Source: Diphasiastrum complanatum
Taxonomy: Eukaryota; Streptophyta; Lycopodiopsida; Lycopodiales; Lycopodiaceae
DNA: 64,000 nucleotides
Reading direction: 5' to 3'
Assembly (NCBI GenBank): GCA_029204225.1
Contig: CM055111.1
Coordinates: forward strand, 27,193,540-27,257,539
Shown here: piece after piece, positions 1 to 13,089 of the stretch
Layout of the letters: every line of letters starts with the position of its first letter
How positions within the stretch are numbered: the stretch's first letter is position 1
The notes under the pieces: model-generated
Databases searched by the model: none
The model's input: only the letters and a program-made list of their open reading frames with translations
What the model was told of the DNA's origin: nothing
Translations under genes and position numbers: made by a program

Positions 1-530
1 AGCTGCATTTTTTCTACAACATAACACTATATGCCAGTAAAGACCCACCTAGCAATAAATGTAAGGCGACCTCTCACAAATGATAACTCCCAGTGAAGCT
101 TAATTCACATAGAAATTCATGACACCAATGTGGCTGATTTGGGGAATCTTAATGTTCCTTTCACCTCAAAGCTGATATTTCATATGCCAATTTTGGGCAA
201 GCAGTGTTCTATCTCTTTGCTCATACCAGCTAGAGCTAAGATGTAGATTACATTGGATTTGCTTGTGGAAGTTTGAATGCTGAGAAAATCAGTATAAGTG
301 CAAGACTCCAGAGTGAACAGGTGCTTTTTACCTCCAGAGGCATATGGTAGGAATAAAGAAAAACTTACGGGCATGGGATGATGGCAATAAAATCACCGAA
401 AGGAATATTCATGAAAATCCTTTCAATACCTATCTTCTGAGCTAAGCAAAATTAGTATTTCAAAGTTGCACAAGGTAGAGTATATTAGGGACTTTCATCC
501 ATGAAAACAAAGAGAGAGAAACGGCGCAAT
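1..530. other. 3' flank of ABC4, no gene recognised
   Basis: AT-rich sequence downstream of the gene. No ORF resembles a known protein, and no repeat family was recognised apart from material related to the duplication that follows. It may hold the 3' UTR. Confidence 0.4.
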
Positions 531-719
531 TAAAACCAGATACCTTCAGAAAGGCCAAGGCTATATGCATTTTGGAATAAGCTCAGATTCACCTACAAAC
601 ATGAGAACAAGCTTTCAGGAAGAAAACAAGCCAAAAGAGAGTCAAAACTCTGGCATCCTAGCAAAACATGTTAAGAATTCAGCACGAGATAGACTGTATC
701 AGGGCTTCCATCCATCAAA

Positions 720-723
<4 letters not shown>

Positions 724-789
<66 letters not shown>
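724..789 (+). repeat. (AG)n microsatellite, 66 bases
   Basis: Uninterrupted dinucleotide run. It produces artefactual Arg-Glu or Ser-Leu open frames on the two strands that are not genes. Confidence 0.97.
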
Positions 790-792
<3 letters not shown>

Positions 793-894
793 TATTAACG
801 TTTTTTTCACACCGAAAGGCGTATAAGACGAACAAGTACATCAGATAAAGTGGAACCAAGATGGAGAAATGGCATCAAACAACATAACTAAAAC

Positions 895-897
<3 letters not shown>

Positions 898-943
<46 letters not shown>
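898..943 (+). repeat. (AG)n microsatellite, about 46 bases
   Basis: Second uninterrupted AG run, in the same orientation as the one at 724 and just left of the right-hand duplicate copy. Confidence 0.97.
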
Positions 944-950
<7 letters not shown>

Positions 951-1066
951 ACATTCTTAAAACCAGATACCTTCAGAAAGGCAAGGCTATATGCATTCTG
1001 GAATGAGCTCAAGTTCGCCTACAAACACAAGAACATACTTTTAGGAGAAAAAAAGCGAAAACAGTG

Positions 1067-1309
1067 TCAAAATCTCTGGCATCCTAGCGAAAAATGAGAA
1101 GAATCTAGACTCCGGAGCATTCTTTTCAAACTGTGGCACAAAGTCACCAACCAAACACTCCAGCGTGTATAGCTAATTGGACTTGGCTCATACCAGAGTC
1201 TTGGAGTTGGTATGCTGGCTGCAACCAAAAAACCGAGAACCAAGGCAATACCAAATGCTATATTTAGACAGACACAGTAATACTTTGCAATAGATATTGC
1301 TTGCTTGTT
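1067..1309 (-). CDS. ABC4: ABC4 exon 10: last helix and C-terminal tail
   Basis: Codons 396-475 and a TGA at 1067-1069. [20 protein letters not shown] then [10 protein letters not shown] is the conserved final helix. About 50 further residues ([13 protein letters not shown] onward) extend past where Arabidopsis ends. The extension has no recognisable motif. The last part of the tail is also present in a second copy about 425 bases away (531-679), so part of the C-terminus may derive from duplicated sequence. Confidence 0.8.
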   Translation of the reverse strand, partial: NKQAISIAKYYCVCLNIAFGIALVLGFLVAASIPTPRLWYEPSPISYTRWSVWLVTLCHSLKRMLRSLDSSHFSLGCQRF

Positions 1310-4300
1310 CTGCAGGAGGACAACATTATCATTGTTAGCAGAAACAGTCTGAAAGTTTAGGCTTCTTGTAAGAATGAAAAACCAACACGACAAATGAAAG
1401 AATAAATGTAGAAATTTTTTATCAAAAGCAACTTACAGCATGGTTGGATTTTCAAAAACTGAAGCAACAAATACAATAATAAATGTAGAACCTCTATCGG
1501 AAGTAGCTTACAGCATGGTTGGTCTTCACAAAATCTCTCACATATTGTCCAACTGGATAAGTCAAGAAACAAAATAACTGCAATGGAATCCACAGGGTAT
1601 GTTTGGTTATAGTCTAGAACTTCAGCATGATGGTGGAGAGACTTTCATCTAATGCCATATACTTCTACAAATTCCAGTGAGATGTAAAAAGGATAGCTAT
1701 TTTGCTATTCTCGAGCATTCATTTTGAGCACAATATTTAGATCTCTAGCTTTTGGCTAAAACTGAAAGAGTGGCTTTTGTTTTTTGTGTTATTGCCAATG
1801 AGCCCGTTCCTCTCCACTAGCGAAATCGCTGAATACAAATCTCAGGTACACATGCACCATATCAAACCAAGAACTATTTGGACATCAATATCGAGAAGTA
1901 GCATAGAATACTGAGATCTAGACTGAGATGTTGCAAAACACTGTTAATTATGAACTGAATCACAAATTTTAGCATTTTTGAAGCATAAAGATCAAATATG
2001 AGGCAGCAACTACAAGAATAGCATAGATGCATCACAATGATCATGAACATAGCCCTACAAGCTATGGATAGCTGAAACCTAATTAGAACTAAGAAAGTAA
2101 CCAATACCATAAACTACCTAATGAGCAAATGATAGCCATCTATATACTATTTAGAGGCCCTTAGTGGAACCTTCTAAAGATTAGGACAACTTAGGGTAAT
2201 TGGGTCCCATAAGGCCATGCCCTTAATGGAAATGGTCCAGTACCTAAGGGTATACTAGTTAGGGACTAGTCCCGATATATAACTCTCACCCACTTTAAAA
2301 ACATTGTCCTCAATGTTGGCCCCAAGCAATAGGTGTCAACATATATTGTAAATCAACTGATGTGAGAACAGAACTCCTTCATATATTTTCTGTATCTCTG
2401 TTAATAAGATTTGTAGCAGTAAATTCAAAATAAGCAAAGTGCTCCTTGTATCCTGTGTTGTGCATCAAAACCAAAGTGATGGAAATAGGAAGTAGGGAAC
2501 AATTGCTGAAAATGCAGCTTCTCAATATTGAAAGCAGTTCAAACTAATGCTATCGTAAACAAAAAATTCTAGAGCGCTTGCTTACACTAATGATACATCT
2601 GATTGAACTAACAGGTAGAGAAAGAGTGAAAAGATCACTTACAACAGCGTACAAAGGTAAGACCTTGAACACACCCATTATTGCCAATAATAAGTAAAGG
2701 CTGTTCACTGCAAGCTCAACAACTCTTGCTCCACTTTCAGTACCAAGTCGGACCTGTTACCCAATAAGTGGTGTCGTACAGCATTAGTTTTAATTTAGGC
2801 CTTCACATTCTGAGTTTCCAAAGATGAAAAAACACCTACCCTGCCATTAAACTGCAACTCATTAGATTTTGTTCCAAAGAGTCAATGATAGTAGAATTCA
2901 ACAACCAGCCAAGAGTTTATATGACAGAAACAAAATCGATATTTTATGCTTCGATAACATTGGAGAAGCCTATGTGTACACGTTTACACAACGCACAGTT
3001 TGACATGCAAAAAATTTCTTTAAAGACCACATGCAAACAGAACCTCGCATTTCCAGGGAACTAGTTAAAAGAGCAACTAGAACTGAAGTGAGCAAATAAC
3101 CACAAGATACATTCTCTACCAGTGGAGAATTTTTGCCACTCGAGCGATCGCCTTCAATCTGCTTGCAAAAACAAATGAAATGTAAGCACTATGGTTGTAT
3201 GATTTAGCAATAAAATCTTGCAAACACACTCTGAAACTACTTCAAAACGTCTGTTTTGAGAATTTGATTCATAATTCAAATCAATAAAACAGAAAGGTTT
3301 TACAAAATTTGAATCGAGGAAATACGAGATACCTGATGAAAATGGCTACAAAATAGAATAAGTGTTGTCGTCACACCAATAACAACAGCAGCCGCAATGA
3401 CAGATTTGGAGAACTGGAAAACTCCAGACCCTCTGTGCCAGCCATAAGACCATCAATTAAATCCTCCAAATGGTTCTCATACGATTCGGAGATTGCTCCC
3501 TCAACAACTTTCAGCTTCTAAACCATGTTCAAAGAGTAAATTTGAACACATTCAGTAGAGTGAAAAGGCCCAACGAAATTATTAACCTATAACAAAATGA
3601 TAACTACATCCAACTAAAGTATGACTAAGTTGAATCAGTATGTATGAATCACAAGGGACCATTGTGTGCATACAATTCCAGTAAACTCACTTAGCAAAAC
3701 CAAATTGCACAATCCAGAAAGAGTTTTCAGAAAACATTCCTGTTATATTTTCAAATTGAGATGCGTACTTCAATAAAAATGAAAAAAGAACCACCTTTTT
3801 TTGCTGATTCTAGATACCTCACTCCTTCAATAAAAATGAAAAAAGAACCACCTTTTTTGGCTGATTCTAGATACCTCACAACTGCTTGGCAGAGATAAAA
3901 AGCTGTAGTAGCAAAAGGGCCAAATGCCAGAAAGCATAGAGGCTCTCCAAGACCTTTGTAGGCAAGGCGAAATGGAGGGCACTGTCAAAGTCAAAGTCAA
4001 CAAAATAACTAGAGACTTAATCCAAATCGATTAACTAGCCAACGTAAGACCACTCAAATTCACATACAACCTGCACATATAATTGAAGAAATGATGTACA
4101 ACAAATATGCCACTACAAGTGGATGTGAATAATTTGACCTTCATCCATGATCAATATAGTGCATTACCAAGGTATGGCAGTGGCATGCAGTAACAGTGTC
4201 AGTATATGTCTATTTGATAGGCCTAAATTACATTGTAATATATTAAAGTCAATTGGTCCCTATCCCAGTTTGTTAGGCTAAGCATTTGTATACACTTTAT

Positions 4301-4622
4301 TATTGGGCAATTGCCCAGTGAGTCTTTAGGTGCTAACTTAAAAATCTATTCACACATGTCACACACACAAAACACACACACACACACACACATTGTCAAG
4401 ACTCAAACACACACACACACATTATCAAACACACATACACACACACATTTATCAAACACACACACACACACACACATTTGTCAACAGTCACACACACTGA
4501 ACACACACTGAACACCCAGGTCCCACGTCAACAGCCACACGTGACACACACAATTCCACCCCTCTCACACAACTCCACCCCTCTCTCTCTCTCTCAGATT
4601 TCTCTCTGAGACTCGTGGATGT

Positions 4623-4688
<66 letters not shown>

Positions 4689-7600
4689 GGAAATCTGCGA
4701 AGCTTCAGGGGAGGTAACGAGCAGGCTGCAGGAGGTCGCGCGGAGTAGGAGCAGGAGTCGCGAGGAGCAGTCGCGAGGAGCAGGAGCAGGAGCTCGCGAG
4801 GAGGAGTCGTCGCGAGGAACAGGAGGTCGAGTCGCAAGGAGGCGACAAGTTTTTTTTTTCTTTTTTAAAAAAACGGTTCCAACAGTAAAAAAACGGTTCG
4901 AACCGGACCTTCCGAACTCGGTTTGGTCATTATGAGTATCTTGTGATGCCCTTTGGTTTGACTAACGCCCCAGCTACATTCATGATGTTGATGAATGATG
5001 TACTCAGACCGTATATGGGTAAGCTTGTTGTAAACTTTGTTGATATTTTGACTTACAGTGCAGGTGAGGCCAAGCATGTGACCCAGCTTAGGACTGTTGT
5101 CTACCTTGAGGGAAAACAAATTGTTTGCTAATGCAAAAAAAAGAGCGAACTTTTTAAAAAGGAAATTGAGTATCTAGGTCATATTGTGACTGCAGATAGA
5201 GTAAGACCGGATCCTAAAAAGGTTGCTGTGATCGTTGCGTGGCCTGTGCCAGCTGATTTGACAGCACTGAAGCCTTTTCTAGGATTGGCGGTGTTTTATA
5301 AAAAATATGTTAAGAATTACTCCTGTATCGCAACACCTTTGATAGATCTAACTCAAAAGAACAAGTTTGGTGAGTGGACTGAACTGCAACAAGCAAGCTT
5401 TGATCAGTTAAAGCAAGTTATCGCTGAGTGCGTCACTCTAAAAATTGTTGACCCTCTAAAACTTTCAAAAACTATACCTTAGACGACGTAATAATCATGA
5501 TGCCACAAGCTCAACGAGAACCTCATCAAAGTCAGGAATGTTGAACAAGTCTTCGAAGGACTTGCGTCAACGAAACCTATGCATCTAGCTGAGCCAGGTG
5601 AAGAAGAAAAGATCGTGCATGTGGGAGAACAGTTAACGCCCACTCAATTCAAAAGATTACGCTCATTATTGGTAGAATATAAAGATTGTTTCTCTTGGAA
5701 TTACAGTGATGTGAAGGGTATCCCACCAATGGTAGTCTAGCATACCATATCCTTGGTGGATGGAGCAGTCCCCAAGGTGAGCCGTTACTATTGATGCAAC
5801 CCGAACTATACATAGTTGATCAAGCAAGAGTTGCAAAAATTGCTAGATGCTGATTTCATCTATGACACCGAGCACACTGAATGGGTGTCGCCGATAGTCA
5901 TAGTACCCAAGAAGAATGGCAAAATGCGAATCTGTGTGAACCTAAAAGCGTTAAATGCAGTCACCAAGAAGGATCATTTTTCACTAGCATAATAGCACCG
6001 CAAGATCTGCACAAGACAACATTCACCATGGAGTGGGGAACCTATGCCTATAAGGTGATGTCGTTTGGACTTTGTAATGTCCCAAGTACCTTTCAACGAG
6101 TTATGTAGGCGACATTCAAAGAATATTTGCAAAAATTTCTGGAGATTTTCTTGGATAATTTTTGTGTGCACGGACCTAACTCGGAGCACTTATCCAATCC
6201 GGAAAAGGTGCTAAAGAAATGCCGTGAATATCAGATTTTCCTAAACCCAGAAAAGTGTCAGTTTTGGGTGACACATGGCCTAATTCTTGGCCACATAGTA
6301 TCTAGACAAGGGATCGCCACGGACTTGTCAAAGATAAGGATCATTGTCGATTTGTTGCCACCAGGAATGATCCGCGGAGTCTACATATTCATGGATCATG
6401 CTAACTACTACCGAATCTTCATTTTAGACTTTGCGGAGTTAGCACAACCGATCTACAAACTCACAACGGAACCACATTGGATAGAGGAAGCCCTTAAAGA
6501 CGCATTGGTCTCAGCACCAATATTCTGTCCACCCAATTGTTCCATAGAGTTTCATGTGCATACGGATGCATCGCAGTATGTAGTGGGAGCTGTCTTAACC
6601 CAGCGAAGAGCACACGAAAATGATTTTCCAATCTGATTTGCAAGTCGACAGCTCAGTGACTCAAAGATTAATTATTCGACAACGGAGTGAGAGGCACTGG
6701 CGATGATTTACGCGGTTAAGAAATTTTGACGTTATTTGATGGCCACACACTTTGCTTTTTATACGAACCATCAACCCTTGCTATATCTTGTTAATAAAAC
6801 TTGCAACACAGGAAGAATCACTCATTGATTACTTCTGTTGTTGGAGTTTGATTTTCGGATAGTGGTTCGCAAGGGGAAACAACATTACATGGTGGATCAT
6901 GTGTCGCGAATCAAGGGAAAGGAAACTGCAACCCTACTTGATGATGAGATATCTGATGCTGCCTTGTTTTACATTGACACTGTACCTAAATGGGCCACAG
7001 ATATAGTTGAATATTTAATGCGGGGCCAACCGGATAAATCTTTACCCAAGGCGGAACAGAAACTGGTTCTAAAGGCTAGACCTTATCAGCTAATTGCCAG
7101 CCAGTTATATCGAAGAGGACCATATGGTATTCTTCGAAGGTGTATTCTTCCACACGAGGCCACCCAAATTATTTCAATTTCGCATGAAGGCATGGGTGGT
7201 GGTCATTTTGCATTCGACATTATAGTTTGCAAGATCATGCAATCAGGATGCTGGTGGCCAACGATTCATAATGATACAGATGAATACTTGAAAAAGTGCG
7301 ATGTGTGTCAAAGCTAGGAGGCCAGCAAGGCTGAACTATGATCTTTTACATCCAGTTCTAGCTCAAGCACCATTCGAGAAGTGGGATTGGACTATATCAA
7401 TCCAATTCATCCTGCCGCAAGAAGTTCACAAGCCCGTATATTATTGTGGCAACAGATTACCTCACCAAGTGGGTCGAAGTCAAGGCGGTGCGAACAGCTG
7501 ACGCTCGAGCAACAACTGCCAAGTTTCTGTATGAAAATATCATTGTGCGCTTCGGATGCCCGGTGGAGATAGTCAGCGATCGCAGAAGCCATTTCATCAA

Positions 7601-10600
7601 TGAGACCATCAAGGTCCTATTGGAGGAATTCTTTGTGATCCATAGATTCAGCACGTCTTATTACCCTCGCCGTAATGGGCAGGTAGAATCATCCAATAAG
7701 ATCCTCTGTAGCATAATTATGAAAGCAGTTGAAGCTAGCAGATCTGATTGGGAGCACAAGTTACATGCTGTTCTGTGGGCATTCAGGACAGCATACAAGG
7801 GAAGCACTGACCGCACGCCATTTCAATTGGTTTATGGTCAGGACGCAGAATGTCGGTGGCAAGAAGCTCATCTCGGCACAGTGGAATTACCCAACTCATG
7901 AGAAAGAGTTGTTTGCCATAATCCATGCGTTAAAGGTATGGAGCCATTATTTGTACAAATCCGAGTTCTATGTGTACACTGATCATGATACCTTGAGGTA
8001 TTTCTGCAAACAGCTCGATCTCAGAGGCCGACAGGCGAGATGGTCTAAACTTATGCAAGAATTTCAGATGGAAATTCAGTATAAGAAAGGGGCAGAAAAT
8101 AGAGTGGCTGATGCATTGTCTCGGATAGTGTATCAAATGTCATTTGTGGTCATTGAAAATGACCTATTGGTTGAGATAAAGAAGGCTCAACTAGAGGATC
8201 CCCAGTGTAAGAAAGTGGAGCTTGAGGTGAGTCATGGCCATGCAGAGTCTCAGAAGGAGAGCTTTATTTCCTTTGGTCGCACTTATCTTAAGTATACCAT
8301 AGAAGATGATTTTGTTAAAAGGAATGGCAAATTTCTCATTCCAGCTTGTGAGGAGCTGCGTAGGAAAATCTTGCATTCTTGTCATGATAGCCCTAGTGCA
8401 GGTCATCCTGGTGTGGATAGGACTTGTGAGTTGATCCGACATAGTTTCTGGTGGCCTAAGATTAATAAAGATTATGTGAAACATTGTTTTAAGTGTCAAG
8501 TTAACAAAGTCGAAAGGATTAAAATTCCTAGATCGTTACACCCCTTGCCTTTTCCAGAGGGAAGATGGGAGAGTGTATCGATGGACTTTATTACACACTT
8601 GCCTCATATGCAGCTTCAACATGATACCATAATGGTTGTGGTTGACAGACTCACAAAAATGGCTCATTTCATTCCAACCCATATTAAGATTGATGCACAA
8701 TTGCAGAATTTCCATAGAAAAAGCAATGTCCACTTGTAGAGCGTCTAGTGTCTTGATCTCCACCCCAATCTGAGTCACTAAAACCAACCAAACATGCATC
8801 ATCACAAGCAGGAAAAACCAGTCCATGACTTCTTGTTCCTTGAAGATATTGAAAGATCCTCTTCAACGCTTTCCAATGTGATGTCATCGGGGCATGCATG
8901 AATTGACTCATGAGTGAGACACTATAAGAAATGTCCGATCTTGAATTACATAGGCAAATGAGACAGCCAATAGCTTGACAATATAAAGTAGTGTCAAAAT
9001 GATTCACCATCACCTTGACTACTTAATTTCAGACAAGATGGATAGAAAGTCAATAGTGCATTTGCAACATTCCTTTGTGGAGGAGTAATATCTTGGCTTT
9101 CCAAGAAGCAAGATACTATCTCACTATCTTCTTGTGAAGCCGAGTACAAGGCATTGACTTCAACAACCAAAGCATGTGCTAGAGGCCGAGAGGATCCCTT
9201 ACATATTTTGTGACAATCAAGCTTCTCAAAAAATTGCTTCAAATCCTATCTTCCATGCTAGAACAAAGCATATTGAGATAGCTCACCACTTTGTGAGGGA
9301 GAAGGTACAATCCAAGGAGGTGCAACTACATCATGTACCATCATCCGAATGCATAGTTGATATCTTAACCAAGACATTGTCCAAAGATCCATTTTTCAAG
9401 TTAAGATATGCTCTTGGAATCGTAGATCGATGTACATTAGATTTGCCAAGTTAGAAGTAGCAACCGGCTTGCAATCTTCCATCTTCAACCGCTTCAAAAT
9501 CTGCCCAATGTAGCGTTTTTGAGAGATGAAAATTCCAGCCCTTCTTGTACAAATTCAAGACCAAGATAAAAGTGCAATAGGCCTAAATCTGAGGTTTCAA
9601 AAACCATACCAAGCTCAAGTATTACGACATCAATCTGCTGCTCATTACTTCCCGTAATAATAATATCATCAACATAAAGCAAAATAATGATGATATAATC
9701 TGAGGTATGCTTGACATAAAGAGTAGATTCGCTAGGACTATTAGTAAACCCTCGATCACAAAAGTAGGCATGTATCTTTTGATACCACATCCTCGAAGCT
9801 TTTTGCAGTCCATAAAGTGCCTTCTTGATAAGACAAACTTTATTTTCTTGGCCTTCAACCAAAAAACCAGCAGGTTGTTGAAGGTACACTTCCTCATTGA
9901 GATCACCATCGAGGAATGTTGTCTTTATGTCAAGTTGCCGCAAACGCCAACCAAAGTGGGCAGCCAAAGAGGTTACTACCCTCACGGTAGTCATCCGAGC
10001 AGTAGGAAAAAAAAGTCTCCGCATAATCAATCCCCTTTTGCTGAGCATAGCCTTTGGCAACGAGCCTTGCCTTGTACCTTTCAATGGTACCATCTGCCTT
10101 ATACTTGATTTTGTATACCCATTTAGAACTAATTGCCTTCTTCCCATGAGGAAGATCAACAAGAACCCAAATCCGGTTCTTCATAAGTGAGTCATACTCA
10201 TCTTGCATCGCATCCTCCCAACATTTTACTCCCTTGGCCTGCTCATAGAAAACAGGTTCTTCTGCAACATCTCCATGAGATGTAAGAGCAAAATCTGAAA
10301 AATCAGCATAGTCCACTGATTTTGTAAAGGCATGTGTCTTTCCATCATAAAATGAACTTACTTTGTTGTCCCGCAAAGTCGACAACAGCCACCGTGGGAC
10401 TGTTTTGGGCTGTCCAACAGCCATGTCTCTTCTTACAATTTGCTATCCAAGATCCTCCGACACCGCACTTGGCTGTCCAAGTTCTTCCAAAACTGGTCCT
10501 TGCTGTCCAACAGTTCCTGCAGGCTGATTTTGAGCAACAACGGGTGGTTCTTGATGAACATTAGGCTCTAAACTTGATGAGGTGTTGGGCAGGTCGAAAC

Positions 10601-13051
10601 TGGTTGATTGCTGCCCCTTATCTCCAGCAACAGAAGATGGTACCAAATCTGGAAAAACTTCAACATTCACACTATGTGGGCTGTCTCCCTTCAAGATATG
10701 AGTTGGGGCCACATCCAATGAATTCTTTTCATCAAAATGCACATCACGACTAACAATAATCTTGTTAGTGCTCAAATTGAACAGCCTATAGCCTTTGCTT
10801 TTACTACTATAGCCAACAATAATGCATTTAACTCCTTTATCCTCAAGCTTTGTACGAAGTTTATTTGAACAAAAGCATAAGCCGTACAACCAAGAATGCG
10901 AAAGTGAGAGATTGTAGGCTTCTTTCCATACCAAACTTTATAAGGAGTTAGTAGGACAACGATTGCTTATGTATGCTGCAGTTATAACCGCTTCAGTCCA
11001 AAACTTGTGAGGCATCCCCTTTGCTTTGAGCATGCAACGGGCCATCTCCATAAGTGTGCGATTCTTTTGCTCGGCAACACCATTTTGTTGAGGCGTATAG
11101 GGAGTTGTCATTTGATGTAGAATTCCCTTTTTTCGAAGAAATGCACCGAACGTATTCTTAATGTATTCCCCTCCTCAATCGGTGCGTAGGGTCTTCAAAG
11201 AATGCCCAAACTAATTTTCCACCATTGCTAGAAAATCTTTGAAACATTGAAAAACTTCCGATTTAGCCTTCATAGGATAGATCCATGTAAAACGGGAAAA
11301 GTCATCAATAAAAGTCACAAAATAGATGCACTTTCCAATGGATTCGGTCCTCATTGGACCACAAACATCACTATGAACCAGATCAAATTTATCAAGAACC
11401 CTTATAGTTCCATCAATTGGAAAAGGTTTCCTTTGAAACTTTCCAAGTATGCACCCCTCGCATACATGCCCTTCCGGCTGCTCAATAGTAGGAATGTCTT
11501 CTACCATATTAAATGTCTTCAGCTTCTTCAAACTTGCAAAGTTGAGATGCCCAAACCTTGCGTGCCACAATTCAACCAACTCCAATGATTGTGATGTAGA
11601 AGCAACAAGACATGTAGAGGGAATTCGTCGCTCATAGGTATCCATAATAAATAAGCCAGCATGCATTGTTCCCGAAACAATAATCAAGAGTGATCTTTTA
11701 GGATCCTTGACAAGACACTTATCTTCTTTGAACTCAACAACTAGTCCTTGCTTCAACATAGTTGAAACCGAAAGAAGATTCTTCTTGATTCCCGGAATAT
11801 GAAGCACATTCTTAATGTACTTTTCTTCACCATTAGGCAAAATGATGGCTACAATTCCAATTCCATGAATAGAATAAGATGCATCATCCGCACATTGTAC
11901 CTTACTTCCATTTTGCACTTTCACTAATTTAGTGAATGCTTCTTTGCGAGAAGTCATATGACGAGTAACACCACTATCAATCACCCATTCAATGGGCTGA
12001 AAATCAGCAACTTGCAAAACAGAATCTGAATTCCTCATAGATGTAGTAGTACTAGTAGAAGCAATATTAGACACAAAAGCATAGTCTTGATTGAAGAGAT
12101 CACCACTAGCTTCAAGCTCTTGCTCCTAAGTAGCAAGTGAAGCACTAGTATCAATTCCTTTACTCTCCTCTTTCGCAACCTTCTTCTTACAATCCTTGAT
12201 GAAGTGCCCATACCTTTTGCAATAATGGCACTTCCCTTTCTTCTTTTGAGTGTTGACATTTTGAGCTCCAACGGGCTTTTGCTCATCCTTGGAAGGAGGC
12301 TTCCCCTTTCCTTTTGACTTGCCTTTGCCCTTGCCTTTTGTGAAGAAAGCTTGATCTTGTTGAGTGTCACCCGCAAAGTTTTGCCTCATTTGCTCCTCTT
12401 GAAGAAGCAGCCTAACAAGTTCATCAAAGGAGAGTTGCTGTCCCCTAAGAGAGATACTCAAAGATGAAACAAATGGAAGATAAGATGAAGGTAATGAGTT
12501 GAGAGTAATGGAAACAAATTGAGCATCCTCAATTATCTCATCAATATTGAGAAGCTCCTCACGAAGATCCTTGATCTTCGTCAAGTGATTGGTCACTTGA
12601 TCCCCTTCTTGCATCTTCAACAAAGAAAGCGGATTTCTAAGATACACCACTCTTGCTAGATTTTTGACTCTATACATTTGCAGATCCGGTAGCTCTGATA
12701 CCATGTTAGAAATCCATAAATCATAATATGGATGGATAGACTAGGATTCGAACCCACGACCTCCCTCACACCGGATGGGATGCTCTACCACTAAGCTATT
12801 TGCCCTGTTTGATAGTTCTCTCTAGAGTGTGGATTGATATTCCAATACCCCCCTTCAAGCCACACTTGGTTGGGGTCCTAGCTGACACCTGCCCCACAAC
12901 TTGGGCCACCTAACCATGGCTTTGACACCATGAAGTGTTAGGTCTAACTTGGCTCTGATACCATGTAGGAAAGCAAGAGTCAAGTCACCAAGATCTAGTT
13001 ATCAATCAATCTCCACAGAAAACAAGAGAGAAGAGGCTGGGCGCCCAACTC

Positions 13052-13089
<38 letters not shown>

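Larger units (their letters stand above)
531..1101. repeat. About 425-base-spaced duplication at the ABC4 3' end
   Basis: 531-679 and 957-1101 are similar copies, both starting AAAACCAGATACCTTCAG and both containing CTCTGGCATCCTAGC. The right copy includes the ABC4 stop codon and the last codons of exon 10. The spacer carries the two GA tracts. Confidence 0.8.

Noticed and set aside
565-859. Arg-Glu and Ser-Leu frames across the AG tract
   Set aside because: Products of a dinucleotide repeat that is open in several frames. The same applies to frames over the tracts near 4630, 46220, 49990 and 51370.
4615-4935. Ser/Arg/Gly-rich protein resembling an SR protein
   Set aside because: It spans a CT repeat and a GC-rich word repeat and has no RNA-recognition domain. 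Low-complexity artefact.
12740-12806. A functional tRNA gene
   Set aside because: The acceptor stem does not pair and the anticodon loop is irregular. Kept only as a tRNA-derived repeat.
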